Below are positions 1 through 10,820 of a stretch of 64,000 bases of DNA, piece by piece; within the stretch, counting starts at the first letter, position 1, and each line of letters starts with the position of its first letter. Source of the DNA: Paraconiothyrium sp. Pb-2020 (Eukaryota; Ascomycota; Dothideomycetes; Pleosporales; Didymosphaeriaceae); the NCBI GenBank assembly GCA_022419385.1, contig JAJUBI010000004.1, forward strand, positions 4,852,147 through 4,916,146. Direction: 5' to 3'. The notes under the pieces were generated by a model. The model worked only from the letters and a program-made list of their open reading frames with translations, ran no database searches and was not told the DNA's origin. A program made the translations under genes and the position numbers.

Positions 1-1079
1 CGTTCAGGGCAAGGGCACCGCGACTGAGCCCTACGACAAGGGCAATTCCGGTACGACTTCCTGATTTACGAATGCGGACCTCGTCTTTCAAGCTTGTACA
101 TGCGCAACAGGGAGGAACACAACGCTGATAACGCTGTAATATGTAGAAGACCCTACCGATCCCGCGACCCGCAATGAGACCGCAGGCGAAGAGCCCGTTA
201 GTGGTTTACAAGGCAAGGGAACGGCGACAGACCCGTTCGACCAAGGCAACTCAGGTACATAACTTTCAGAATGACATGCCATTCGCCTCCAGCGGCTCGC
301 ATTGCTAACTGCCCTGGCGCACAGCGGACGCTACCAACACTGCCACCCTCCCCATCCGCGAGAAGTCGTCATCCACCGACACGTCCGGCGTTGACTCCTC
401 ACTCGCCGTGCGGCCTGACGAGAACAACACCGCTGGCCTAGCTGGCACCGCGAACCTCTCTGACACTCTCTCCAAGACCGGCACAAACCTTAAGACCGAC
501 ACCGTTTCTGGTGGCAAGAATGAGCCTGGCCTCGCAGGGTTCAGCAACGACCCTGTCATCGATCCCAAAGACACATCTCAGCTACCTGCCGTAGTGTCCA
601 ACGCCACCACCGACAACACACTCACCTCCACCCCCGCCGACTCCCAAAGCGCCGGCATGACCGGCACCCAGAACCTCTCCGACACTCTCGCGAAGACCAA
701 CCCTCCCGTCTCCTCGCCCATCACGTCGCCCAAGATCACGTCGACCACCAGCCAAGAAGGCGGCGACCCACTAGGCAGCGCAAAGGGAACCGGTGAGCAA
801 CACGTCAAGAGCACCGGCACCGCCGCCGACGGAGGTGACTTCGACGCGACGAAGCCAGGCGCGGGCAAGGAGGCTGATCGTACGTCTGAACAAAAACGGT
901 CCCGCGGGGACTCGATCCGCGCTGTACTAGAACGTGCTGATATGGTGACAGGTCTGATGGAGAGCAAGGGCGAGAGCGCGGCAACAGCGGACAAGACGGA
1001 GACTTCGCCGTCTGGCGAGAAGGAGAAGGTGTCCAAGATGGAGAAGCTCAAGGAGAAACTGCACATCAAGAAGCACTAA
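1..1079 (+). CDS. Partial low-complexity, repeat-containing protein (3' end of gene)
   Basis: I do not recognise a named family. The 5' end lies outside the window. Three exons splice cleanly: 1-50, 147-254 and 325-1079, with introns GTACGA..GTAG (51-146) and GTACAT..ACAG (255-324). The first two visible exons each end in a near-identical motif (QGKGTATEPYDKGNS and QGKGTATDPFDQGNS), so at least part of the protein is built of one-repeat exons. The last exon is rich in Thr, Ser, Gly, Asp and Lys, carries two copies of a NLSDTL(S/A)KT motif, and ends in a lysine-rich tail. There is no signal peptide or membrane segment in the visible part. The composition predicts a hydrophilic, intrinsically disordered protein, perhaps stress-related. 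That function is inference only. Confidence 0.7.
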
Positions 1080-1673
1080 GCGGAGCGTGCTAGTGTGCCC
1101 GGGATGTGAAGCGAAGCATACTGAGATGACGATAAATGAGGGGACGCTATGAGTTACGATATGGTGGTGCATGTTCTTGATACCTCTGGCTCTTCCTAGT
1201 CAAGGAGCCTTTTAATTCTGCATGAATGCGATTGACTTTTGCAATGAGCTGTCTTCCTCAAAATTCATCGCGTGAAGTGAACGGACTCGTGGTATTGCTG
1301 AAGGACGTTCTGGTCCGAATCCCAGCTCATTCAACGATATGGGCATATACTCATGTCTTGCTCTCAACTATGTTTCTAAACAATCCTCCCTCGGGAGCAC
1401 ACATAAAACCGGTTGAGATGCGCTGATGCAGGATGCGTATTTACAAGGCTTTGACCGCTGTAATATGGTATCTAAATCGCTCTCATTTACAAGTATGCGA
1501 AAGCGTGTGTATATGCGTCTTTACTGTCGAAGTACTCAGTCCAGAGGCTCCGGTACGTCTCAAACGAACGCTACCCCCGTGAACGCCGAGTATCATATCT
1601 ATCCAAACGAAGGTCATTGCTGCGTGAGCATATGCTTGAACTTTTCAATCTGCGAGCCTCGTCAGCCGTACAA
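1080..1673. other. Intergenic, no supported gene
   Basis: This 594-bp stretch lies between two convergent genes, so it should hold the 3' UTRs of both. Short open frames here are not protein-like. I see no RNA gene or repeat. Confidence 0.5.
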
Positions 1674-2849
1674 TCATGCATGTCTCCTGTTCACGAAACT
1701 CACCTTCGTGCTTAGATATTTCTCCACCTCCTCGCTCTTGATGCCCGCCTTGCCGCCCGTCTTCCACGCAAGCGGCACCATCGCCACCCTCTCCTTGACC
1801 ACGACTTCTCGCCCGGGGCCCTCCACCGCCCGCACTTTGTCCGGGTTGTTCGTCAGCAACCTGATGCCGTCCTCCCCGCCCAGCCCCAGGTCAACCAACA
1901 TGCTCGTCGCAAGCCCGTAGCTCCGCGCATCAGCCGGGTGTCTCAGCATGATATTCGCCTCGTACGTATCGTTACCCAGATCCTGCAGATTATACGCCTT
2001 GAGCTTCTCCCCAAGCCCGATCCCGCGCCCTTCCTGCCGCAGGTAAATAATCACGCCGCCCGACGGCGAGATGTGCGGCGCCGACATCAGCCGCGCCGCT
2101 TCGTCCAGCTGCTCCCCGCAGTCGCACCGCGCAGACCACACCGTCTCCCCCGTGTAGCACTCCGAATGGATCCTCACAAGCGGCAGCTCAGTATCGCCCC
2201 TGCCCTCCTCGCCCGCGTCCGACCCAGAAGCCGACACCTCCCCACTCCCACTACTCTGCTTCGCCCCAACCCCCTCCGCCCGCTTAATCGCCTCCACCCG
2301 ACTATGCGTCCTGCCCGGATACAGTCGTCCAACGTACGCCCCGCGCGTCATCCTCTCCAGCTCCGTCTCCCCCTCCCGCTCGCGGTCCAGACTCCGCGAG
2401 CGAATCTGGTTCCCGAACACAATCGCGAGATGCTCCTTCGTGTCTACGTTGTTGCGGTATACATGCAGCCACATCTCATGCCCCGTCGTCGTCGGTATGC
2501 GCGCACGCACCTCGCATTCTACGACGGGCAGCTGCTCGAGAGCTCTGGGCGGGGGGAGTCTGTGGCGTCGGGGGGGAGGACGGGGACGGAGCGGGGAGGG
2601 CGTGGGCGGGGGTCGGAGGGCGTGGAGAGGCCCGGTGGCCGGGGGTGTGAAGGCGGGACTTAGGAGGCTTGGAGGCGGTGCTTGCGAAGCTCGGCGCGCT
2701 TTTGGCGACGGAGCGGGAGCAGTGGAGGGGGGTGGTGTTGCGTCGTCGGCGAGGATGTAGGCGTCTGATTCCAAGGCGTGCGAGTGCTCCGGTCGCGGCG
2801 AGTGGAGCGGCGGAAAGGCGGGCGATGAATGCGCTGGGAGGTCGGGCAT
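1674..2849 (-). CDS. RIB1: GTP cyclohydrolase II, riboflavin biosynthesis
   Basis: This enzyme opens the ring of GTP to give 2,5-diamino-6-ribosylamino-pyrimidinone 5'-phosphate, formate and pyrophosphate, the first committed step of riboflavin (FMN/FAD) synthesis in the cytosol. The single exon encodes 391 aa from the chosen ATG at 2849; an in-frame ATG at 2951 would add 34 residues. The N-terminal ~100 residues are Pro/Ser-rich and not conserved. The catalytic part shows the zinc site SECYTGETVWSARCDCGEQ (three Cys), the YLRQEGRGIGL motif that binds and hydrolyses GTP, and the C-terminal TNNPDKVRAVEG motif. The catalytic GC content is very high, as in the shadow frames on the other strand. 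All key residues are present, so it should be functional. The start codon is the only real uncertainty. Confidence 0.93.
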   Translation of the reverse strand: MPDLPAHSSPAFPPLHSPRPEHSHALESDAYILADDATPPPSTAPAPSPKARRASQAPPPSLLSPAFTPPATGPLHALRPPPTPSPLRPRPPPRRHRLPPPRALEQLPVVECEVRARIPTTTGHEMWLHVYRNNVDTKEHLAIVFGNQIRSRSLDREREGETELERMTRGAYVGRLYPGRTHSRVEAIKRAEGVGAKQSSGSGEVSASGSDAGEEGRGDTELPLVRIHSECYTGETVWSARCDCGEQLDEAARLMSAPHISPSGGVIIYLRQEGRGIGLGEKLKAYNLQDLGNDTYEANIMLRHPADARSYGLATSMLVDLGLGGEDGIRLLTNNPDKVRAVEGPGREVVVKERVAMVPLAWKTGGKAGIKSEEVEKYLSTKVSFVNRRHA

Positions 2850-3334
2850 GGCTGGGTATGTCGAGTTGTACGGGGACAGGAGCAATTGAGCGGCGGAGAA
2901 GGGTGCGAGGGAAAAACGTAGGGTACGATGATGTGACGCTGCGGCTACCACCGACTCACCGAGGCTTTTGCGAATCGGCGGGGTTTCGCAGACGGGTTCC
3001 GAAGTTGGGATGGAATCTCGGAATTTGGCCCGCCCGGCTGGTTGCTTATTAACACCCCACTCGCTGTAATCACCGCATAATCAGGTCGGTTGATGCAAAA
3101 GCACACGAGTCATTTGTGTAAATTTCGTGGCGATTCTACGATCTTCGTTGACGATTGACATTGAGCCTCCTGGCGGATATGTACATGTCACCCGTCTTAC
3201 TAGCCAGGCGGGTATTGCACAGTTTGAACGGGCATACGCTAGTAGTTGTATACTGAAGGCCTATATCAGATGTCCTCCGTTTGAGCAGACAGAAATCTCA
3301 CGCCGTACAGATTCGGGCCATTGATGTAGAAAAT
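2850..3334. other. Intergenic between RIB1 and MFS gene
   Basis: This stretch contains the RIB1 promoter on the minus strand and the 3' flank of the MFS gene. No conserved coding sequence is visible. Confidence 0.5.
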
Positions 3335-4890
3335 CTAATCAACTCGTCGCTCTCTCCCCCACACCTCATCCGCATTCTTCTTGCCCTTCGTCTCGGGAAC
3401 GAACCAGCTGATGAACACGAAGAAAGCTGCAGAAAGCGCTGCAAAGATGATGTAAACCTTGCCATGTAGCTTCGCGCTCGCCAATGGGAAGAACTGCGCA
3501 ACGAGGAACGTAGCGATCCAGTTCGCCGCCAGCGCAATACTCTGCGTTGCGCCCACTGCCTCCGGGCCGACCAGTTCAGCGGATAGTATGAAGGGCACAG
3601 GACCAAGACCCAGCGCAAAGCTAGAAACAAAAAGCAAGACGGCCACTGCGGACAGCACAGGTATGGATCTCATGATGCCTATTGCGAGAAGCAGGGAGGA
3701 TATGCCCATGCCGGCAAGCGATTGCAGCAGACACGCTTTGCGACCCAGCTTGTCTGGCAAGGGTGCGCAGCCGGTGGTCACAACGATGTTGACGGCCGAT
3801 ACTGCCAGGTTGAGCAGAGCCGAGTTCGAAGCAAGTAGATCTGCTAACAGCGAGACGCCGTACATGACGATGCTGTTTATACCGCTGAGCTGCTGGGCAA
3901 GCATGATCATAATGACTGCAAAAGCAGCTTTCTGGTAGTCCGGATGGCGGAGAACTTGCGCGATGCTGAGGGCTTCATCGGTGGATCGGCTTTTCGGCGT
4001 GGAGGGCTCATCGTCGGTGTGAAGGAGGGTTTGCTCTTCGTCTGGACGGGCGTTAGCTTTATGTCATAAATCGGGACACTGAACATACCATTGACATCAG
4101 CAGTTCCATCCACTCCCCAGCTGTTGAACTCATCATTGATATCCCTGTCCTCACCACGAATGCTGCGCAACGCCTTCTTCGCCTGCGACGTGTGACCCTG
4201 CTCAGCGAGGTATTTAGGGCTCTCCACGGACAAGAATAGCCCCAGAAGCTGTAGCACGCCTATCACCCCTCCTGCAGCCAGAATGATCCTCCAGTATGAG
4301 TCATGGCTCAGAAAGTAGCCGAGCAGCTGCGTGAACAGGATGCCCACATTGCACATAATCTGTGTGAATGCGCCAAAGAAGCCCTTCTGCGCCGGCGGTG
4401 CGATCTCCGAGATGTAAATAGGCACCACAACCACGGATGCGCCAGCACCCACGCCCGACAGCAGCCTTCCCACCGCCATAACGCCAATATTCGGTGACAA
4501 CGCTTCAAACACAGGCCCGACGATGAAGAATATCGAGGTGAGCTGCATGGCGCGGCGCCGTCCGTATTTTCCTGCCAGTGGGCCGGCGGAGAGGGCGCCG
4601 AGCAACCCTCCCAGGGTGTACATTGAGCCTACGACGCCCCATTCCGTGGGTGTCATCTTGATGCACTGCGGGAGGCCGGCCGCCGCGGCGGTGATGGAGT
4701 TCTTCTTGCAGCGGATGACATCTTCGGGTGCGTTGAGCTCGGACTGGAGTTGTCAATAGGTTGTCTTGTAGCTGGAATGCAGAGGCAGGATTACCAGGTG
4801 AAAGCCAAAGAGAAGCGGGCCGAGGGTAGCGACGAAGAGGACGTAGACGAAGTAGGGCGTGAGGTCGCTATACCAGGGGCGGGAACTCAT
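3335..4890 (-). CDS. MFS sugar-type transporter (VPS73-like branch)
   Basis: This is a 12-transmembrane major facilitator of the sugar porter family, probably in the plasma or vacuolar membrane. Three exons join in frame: 4890-4795, 4743-4089 and 4041-3335, with introns of 51 and 47 bp, giving 485 aa. Exon 1 encodes the first membrane helix (LFVATLGPLLFGFHL). Exon 2 starts with the SELNAPEDVIRCKK loop, followed by the signature loop GKYGRRRAM and the helix 4-5 region with VVPIYISEIAPPAQKG. Exon 3 contains AQQLSGINSIVMYG, the helix 7 substrate motif, and ends in a PETKGKK sugar-porter signature. The LNAPEDV loop with the later QCIKMT motif resembles the fungal Vps73/YBR241C branch, whose substrate is not well defined. 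The gene looks intact. Substrate specificity cannot be read from the sequence. Confidence 0.88.
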
Positions 4891-5411
4891 GATGCCCGTC
4901 TGCCAGTATCAAGTCTCCAGGAGTGGTGTGGAAGCCGGCGCACTGTGCTGCGATACGTGTCAGCCCGCCTGTTGCTTGCGACGTGTGCATACGCACGTAT
5001 GACATATTGTGCAGATTGCGCAGATAACAACACCACATACCTCAGCCGATTATGCCGGAACCTCACTGCGTCCTCGCGTAGCAATGCGGGCGAAGCTCAG
5101 CGTGGGTGCGTGTTGGAGCTTGGTTGGTGTGGGGAAAGCTGGGCTTCCTGAGGCTCTGCGGGAGGCCAACCACATTCACGGCCTCAGCCTGCACGTCTCA
5201 ACATGCCTCTGCATCTGCAGCGCTGACTGCAGCTCATCACGCTCCACCAACACCACCTGCATCAGACCGAGTGTCAGTCGGGCTCGACTCGCCCATCTGA
5301 GCAGGCGCTCCACATCCCGCCCTCTCGGCGTCTGCTCCTTGCCGTAACCGCGGCCTGCGCGCCGCATCTGCCGACTGTGGATCTAAACGAGCAGCACGCG
5401 ATGACCCCAAG

Positions 5412-6053
5412 ATGAATCAGCCCTCGACTAGCAACCCTCCCTCAGGAGGTCCGCCGTCCGCCAGCGCCCGACAGCAGCTCCGGAACAGTGTCGTGGCCGC
5501 CTTCAACGGTTCGTGTCTTTCGATTAATCTCACTGCTCCTGGAGGGAAGGAGGACGAGCTTGCGCCACCACCCAAGCCCCATAATTATTCTGTACCTCCG
5601 TTTCGCATTTCTTTTGTTTCGTTAGGGGTCTGCTGAACGGCACTGGGGCGTCTGCTGATCATCCTTCGCTTGATCGACTTCCTGTGCTCCGAACCCGGAT
5701 CTGGTCATTTCCCTAATCTGACCTACATACTCTCATACTCGCATTGATGTCCGCCAGCTCAGGGCATCTTCCCTTCCCCTTACAAGATTCTCCCGTCTTT
5801 GTTGTCTTATGAAGAAGTACTGAGCCTGCTGTCGGATAGATCCGGGGGATTCAAGAGACGCAATGTTCACCGGCTACAACACCAAAAAGCGCGTCAACGA
5901 GCGATACAAGATCATCGGCTTCATCTCCAGCGGTACATACGGCAGAGTCTACAAAGCCGAAAGTCGCAATGCCAACCCACCCAGTATGAAGCTCTTCGCA
6001 ATCAAGAAATTCAAGCCCGACAAAGAAGGAGAACTCCAGTATTCCGGGATTAG
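5412..6053 (+). other. Possible spliced upstream reading frame overlapping SSN3
   Basis: An ATG at 5412 begins a protein-like stretch (33 residues, Pro/Ser-rich then RQQLRNSVVAAFN). A donor GTTCGT near 5511 and an acceptor CCAG just before CTCAGGGC (about 5757) would continue it in frame as AQGIFPSPYKILPSLLSYEE and on through the SSN3 start codon to a stop at 6053. It is in a different frame from the kinase. It could be a regulatory upstream ORF, an alternative N-terminus that needs a further unseen splice, or chance. Confidence 0.25.
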
Positions 6054-7140
6054 TCAGTCTGCGATAAGAGAGATGGCCCTATGCACGGAGCTTGCGCATC
6101 CCAACGTTGTGCATACTGTCGAGATCATCTTGGAAGAGAAGTGTATTTTTATCGTCTTTGAGTATGCGGAGCACGATCTGCTGCAGATTATCCATCATCA
6201 CAACACGGGTGGCCAGGGCGGGCGGCAAGCTATCCCTGCAAAAACCATCAAGAGCATCCTGTGGCAATTATTACAGGTAAGAGTTATCGCAGCGTGCCTT
6301 GACTGGGTAAATCAGGCGTTCTAACATGTACAGGGGCTAGTATATTTGCATCGAAACTGGGTCATGCACCGCGACCTCAAGCCCGCCAACATAATGGTAA
6401 CCTCCGCTGGGAAGGTCAAGATCGGAGATTTAGGTTTAGCGCGTCTTTTCTACAAACCCCTTCAGACTCTATTTTCGGGCGATAAGGTCGTCGTCACCAT
6501 ATGGTACCGCGCCCCTGAACTCCTCCTGGGGAGTCGTCACTACACGCCTGCTGTCGACCTATGGGCCGTGGGCTGTATATTCGCGGAACTTTTGTCTCTA
6601 CGGCCGATTTTCAAGGGCGAAGAGGCGAAGATGGACGGCAAGAAGACCGTTCCGTTCCAGCGTAACCAAATGCAAAAAATTGTCGAAATTATGGGAATGC
6701 CTTCCAAGGAGCGTTGGCCACTTCTCACTGCGATGCCCGAATTTCCCCAACTATCTTCCTTGGCAGCCGGAAATGCACGCTTTCACCGCCCTCAGGGGTT
6801 AGAGAATTGGTATCAAGGCTGTCTCAAGAATAACCAGTATCCGCCCGGATCTGGGCCGGATACTCCAGGGCCAGAAGGCTTTGATCTATTGCAGCAATTG
6901 TTGGAGTACGATCCGCAGAAGAGGCTGACTGCCGAGAAAGCGCTGCTTCATCCGTACTTCACGAGCCACGGCAAGCCGAGTGAAAATTGCTTTGAGGAAA
7001 GCAAGATCAAGTACCCGATCAGAAGGGTCAGTCAGGAGGATAATGATATCAGGACGGGGAGTTTGCCAGGCACCAAGCGGAGTGGGTTACCGGATGACTC
7101 GCTGATCGGGAGGCCCGCGAAGCGGTTGAAAGAGGGATAG
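5863..7140 (+). CDS. SSN3: Mediator kinase-module cyclin-dependent kinase SSN3 (CDK8/SRB10)
   Basis: This is the catalytic subunit of the Mediator CDK8 module. With cyclin SSN8 it phosphorylates the RNA polymerase II C-terminal domain and transcription factors in the nucleus. Two exons (5863-6276 and 6334-7140, 57-bp intron, phase 0) give 406 aa, the usual family length. The Gly-rich loop SSGTYGRVYKA is at residues 22-32, and the ATP lysine lies in AIKKFKPDKEGE. The catalytic loop HRDLKPANI is near residue 150, with GDLGLARLF in place of DFG as is usual for fungal CDK8. WYRAPELLLGSRHYTPAVDLWA and the long FKGEEAKMDGKKTVPFQRNQ insert are diagnostic. The tail DDNDIRTGSLPGTKRSGLPD is the conserved SSN3 C-terminus. 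The start was chosen as the first ATG in the kinase frame. Confidence 0.95.
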
Positions 7141-8727
7141 GGCATCATCACCAGGCAACGCCCGCAACCACACACCAGAGCATTGAAGCGTCTGCGCGAC
7201 CGCCCGACAGACCCCCTCACGAGCAACAAGACGCACCTTTCACGACAGGCCATGTCATGAAGATATAGAGCTATAGCTTGGCCACTCAAGCGCTACTTGT
7301 TGCTTGTGCGATGGATCCTATTTATTTGCGCCATCCACCAGCGGCATCTGGCCGTTCACACTTCTATTCGTAGGTCACAAGAACCAGAAGAGGCTACGTT
7401 GCCTAGGCTGTCACTTCCGTTACTAGGTGCGCTATTCTTCGAGTCCACACCGAGGCTTGCTATCGGGTGCGTGCATGCGCAACACCACCACAAAAGAGCG
7501 ACACGGCCTTTGTACACTTGAGTGTACAGACGACCGTCGTGACGACATAGAACAGGCGATGCAGGTGCTAGGCGCATTCTTAGGGCAGACTGACTAGAAA
7601 GGCGCGTGATCTGGGATACTGATAGTTAGAGGCAGCAGAGATATCACATAGTGGCATGTGCATGCACAGCAGCTGTCTGTGTATCCATGCCCCATGCGTA
7701 GGTGCAACGTTTGACGCTTGACCGCTGTTGTACAATATCAGACGCAGGCGAATATTCATACCACTATCCATTCTACATCACGTTTCTCTTCACCGGGCCT
7801 CTTCTCGCGACATGTTATCTCTCTTTTCAGTTTTGAAGTCTCTTATTGCTTTGATTCCACGCTGATCTGGGCTAATCCATGCAGGTCACTCAAGCCGCGC
7901 TCTACCGCGCGCAGGTCGGAGTAAGATTGCGGAGATGGGCAACAAGGTACGCAAGCGGCCCGCAGCATCAGTGGATCACTGTCGTGGCCCGCACTTACAG
8001 TTGTGTCCCGGCTGTTGGGCGTCGATGACTATGTCTCTGCAAGGCACGGTTCGAGTTTTTGCTCTGATGATTTGCTGATCGGCTAGTAGCGTCAGTGCTT
8101 GGTCACGATGGCGAAGCGTTTGCAATACCATATCTCGAAGCCTGGCTCGATGTCACGATCGAAGCGTTCAATCCCAGCAAATGGACGCACGCGGTCTTCG
8201 GTCCTCGATACATTGAGTTTGTATTCAACTGATGTGGCCTTCATTGTATCTCGGATCTTACATTGCATCGAGGTCAAAATTATCGTCTCTGAACCTTGAG
8301 TAACGCATGATGTCCGCGTTGTAACATATCGAAGCCTTGCTCGACCCAGATAGATACACCATCATATGTAGAATAAGGCCCCGCTAGATCCCACTTGAAC
8401 CGTGCACAAGCACACGGCGACTGAGTGTTTGCGGGACGGCAGGTGAAGCAAGAAGGTGCAACCGCGCCAACCACGCCACCTGCCCCGACGCTGCTTCTTC
8501 ATTTCAACGGCTGACACTCAACCCCGCATTTCGACTGCTCCCCTCCTCTCTCTTATTTCTTCGCCCTCAAAGCCTCTCCTTCAGCACCTAGTCACTCATT
8601 CACCTACCGCCGTGCGCAACATCGCTTCTACCGATCCACTGCACCCACCTAGGCCCTCAGCTTCCCTCTCCGTATACCCCTTCTCGAACACCTACCGCGA
8701 TAGCTGCCCGCAATTTAGTCATTCTTT
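7141..8727. other. Long intergenic region with pyrimidine-rich promoter tract
   Basis: About 1.6 kb with no convincing gene. Short frames on either strand show no family resemblance. Roughly 8500-8725, just upstream of the CAP gene, is strongly C/T-rich on the + strand, a common feature of filamentous-fungal core promoters and 5' UTRs. Confidence 0.45.
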
Positions 8728-9451
8728 ATGAAGTTCATCGTCCTTATTGCCGCTTTGGCAGCTGCCGTGCTGGCTGCCCCGAGAAGCACCCTCGTCACCC
8801 GCGACTCTCGCGAAAACCCTGAGATCCCCAGCATCGACGATAACAAGTTCATTGGTTTTGTGCTCGACGCTCACTGGTACTGGCGACGGATTCACTGCGC
8901 TCAAGATCTGCAATGGAACGCCACACTGGCAAAGCTGGCGCAGGATGACGTTCGCAAATGCACGAAAGACATGGAACATTTGATAAGTGCCAAAACAACA
9001 ACCGCAGCTCGAGACGCTGATGTTCGTAGCACCGCGCCGGCAGCAACCTCAGCGGCCAGAGTCCTGCTCCTGCCAAGCGTGATGACTGGATCGAGAGGGC
9101 GCGCGAATTCGTCCACGGCTGGCACGAGGAAGAGATGTTCTATGACTACTCCACACGCACGTCGAAGAACAACCGCCAAATATACCACTTCTCCCAGCTG
9201 GTCTGGCGCGATTCAAGCCAGCTCGGCTGCGCCATGTCCGACTGCACCGACGTCAACGACGCTAGCTTTCCAGCCCGGCTATTCTGCTGTAAGAGCTGTG
9301 CGCATTCTCCACGGAGGTATACAGACTGACATACATAGACTACGACCCCATAGGAAACAACATCGCAGGCAACTTCATGGCAGAGAATGTTTGGCCGCCA
9401 ATCTGCGCCGACCCTAGCAGGGCTGAACTCGAGGCTCGTTACGGATTTTAA
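8728..9451 (+). CDS. Secreted CAP-superfamily (SCP/PR-1-like) protein
   Basis: CAP proteins are secreted and many fungal members bind sterols or lipids. The start at 8728 gives a classic signal peptide (MKFIVLIAALAAAVLAAP). The first exon contains the CAP helix region (LDAHWYWRRIHCAQDLQWN..LAKLAQDD) up to about 8980. The core exon, open from about 9037 to 9288, contains CAP signature 1 (HFSQLVWRDSSQLGCAMSDC). A canonical intron 9289-9338 leads to the last exon with signature 2 (YYDPIGNNIAGNF..ENVWPP) and a stop at 9449-9451. The first junction is unresolved: the core frame resumes directly after a TAG at about 9036 (as HRAGSNLSGQ), and homology suggests joining to ..TKDMEH, but no matching GT donor is there. 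A phase-0 donor at GTTCGC (about 8950) works but drops a conserved Cys. A small indel is possible. Confidence 0.75.
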
Positions 9452-9911
9452 CATCCCCTGATTCACATCCGTTTCTCGTACTTGAAAAACAAGGTGCACA
9501 TGGTGCAAGTCGCGTCAGGGCTCGGTAACAACGGCACGAGCAACCTTTGGTCACGGACCACGTTTGTCGTACACTGTCTTCTTCTCAAGCTCGGGTACTG
9601 AGGCTTCTGGAGAATCACGTGGGTTTATCCCGGGGTCTCCAGCTACCAAAACGAGTGCTCTAGCACTGGCTTTGACGTCCCTCAATGACGAATCTCCTCG
9701 ACCTTGGACAGAGTTGAAAGGGCAATATCGCTTGGCAAAAGTCTAGAATAGCTTGCAATAACGGTCTTCTTCCTGAACGTCCTTTGTGTCTCGATTCGTG
9801 TGGTGTCAGCCTACCCATGCAGACACTCGAGTCTCAGTAAATCATTTTCCCCTCTTATCCCTCGTTCTTAATTCTCCATTTTCACGATCGCCTGCCATCT
9901 CCGCCCAACCT
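9452..9911. other. Intergenic between convergent genes
   Basis: This 460-bp stretch lies between the 3' ends of two convergent genes. I see no gene or structured element. Confidence 0.5.
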
Positions 9912-10820
9912 CTACACTTCCTTCGCCACCTGTTCCATCGTCTTCACATACTCCCCCACCTCCTTCGCCCCAACAAGCGTAAAATCCCTCCTCCGCCCCT
10001 CAAACACAACATACGGCACACTATCTACCCCATTCCCCACCTGCTCCCTAATCACCCCCTTAACATCCACCATCCCCTCATCACAATCATCCTCCACCAG
10101 ACCCCTCGCTTCATCCTCATTTAACCCTGCAGCGGCGCACGCGCTCCGCAGCGTCCCCGGCGAACTCGGATGCTCGCCCCGCGTGAAATACGCTTCGTAG
10201 AGACTCGCAACGAGTCTCAGCGCTACACCCGGCCCGTGTCTTTCCTGCACGACGTGCACTACGCGGTGCGCGTGTAGTGTATTCGCAATCACGCCGTACG
10301 GCGTCCATTCGACGTCCTCGGCTTCAAATAGGGTTTTCATATAAGCCACATACTTCTCCATCGTTTGCTTGTTACCGGCGTATTTTTCGGTTAGATACCT
10401 GAGGGGATTAGTAAGCGGTGCTTGGGGGAGGGAAGCAGGAGGAGGTACCAAGTGTACTTATCCTCGCCTTCTGAGCTGGAGGAGGGGCAGAGTTGGTAGG
10501 GTGCGAAGCGGAGGGTGAAAGTTACTTTTGAGGAGGAGAAGGAGGTGAGGGCTCGCTGGAGGCGGAGGAGGGCGAGGTAGGTCCTGGGTGGGGTTAGTGG
10601 GGTGGGTACAGTACGTCGTGAGTTTATGGATGGGAGGGGAAGTGTTCGTTTGGGAGGTTGCGTGCTCCATACTGGATGATGGGATGATGCATGCTGGAGA
10701 GGGTAGTGGGGCAAAAGTCATACTATAGGATGGAAAGAGATGGGAGGGAATGCATGGGGAGCGCACGCACCAGGGGCAGATGGTGTCGAGCGTGAATGTA
10801 ATGGTTGACTCGTACGACAT
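9912..10820 (-). CDS. DsbA-family thiol oxidoreductase, FrnE-like
   Basis: This is a member of the DSBA/2-hydroxychromene-2-carboxylate isomerase family with a thioredoxin fold and is probably cytosolic. Three exons fit: 10820-10771, 10583-10449 and 10398-9912, with introns of 187 and 50 bp, giving 223 aa. The first exon ends in FTLDTICPW. Splicing gives ICPWTYLALLRL, the usual FrnE active-site position, so the second active-site Cys of a CPWC motif is absent (CPWT). The middle exon has LRFAPYQLCPS. The last exon has TPYGVIANTLHAHRVVH, typical of FrnE (usually ..G...NT..AHRL..). It ends in the cis-Pro region SVPYVVFEGRR. With one active-site Cys it is unlikely to be a disulfide oxidase of the DsbA kind. 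The physiological substrate is unknown. Confidence 0.85.

Noticed and set aside
578..1172. Minus-strand frames opposite the first gene
   Set aside because: They mirror the repetitive coding sequence and show no start context or motif.
1938..3052. Long + strand frames opposite RIB1
   Set aside because: They are high-GC shadows of the RIB1 coding strand with Arg/Pro-rich composition.
5863..7140. Ordinary CDK or MAP kinase instead of SSN3
   Set aside because: The FKGEEAKMDGKKTVPFQRNQ insert, SSGTYGRVYKA loop and GTKRSGLPDDS tail are specific to the Mediator kinase.
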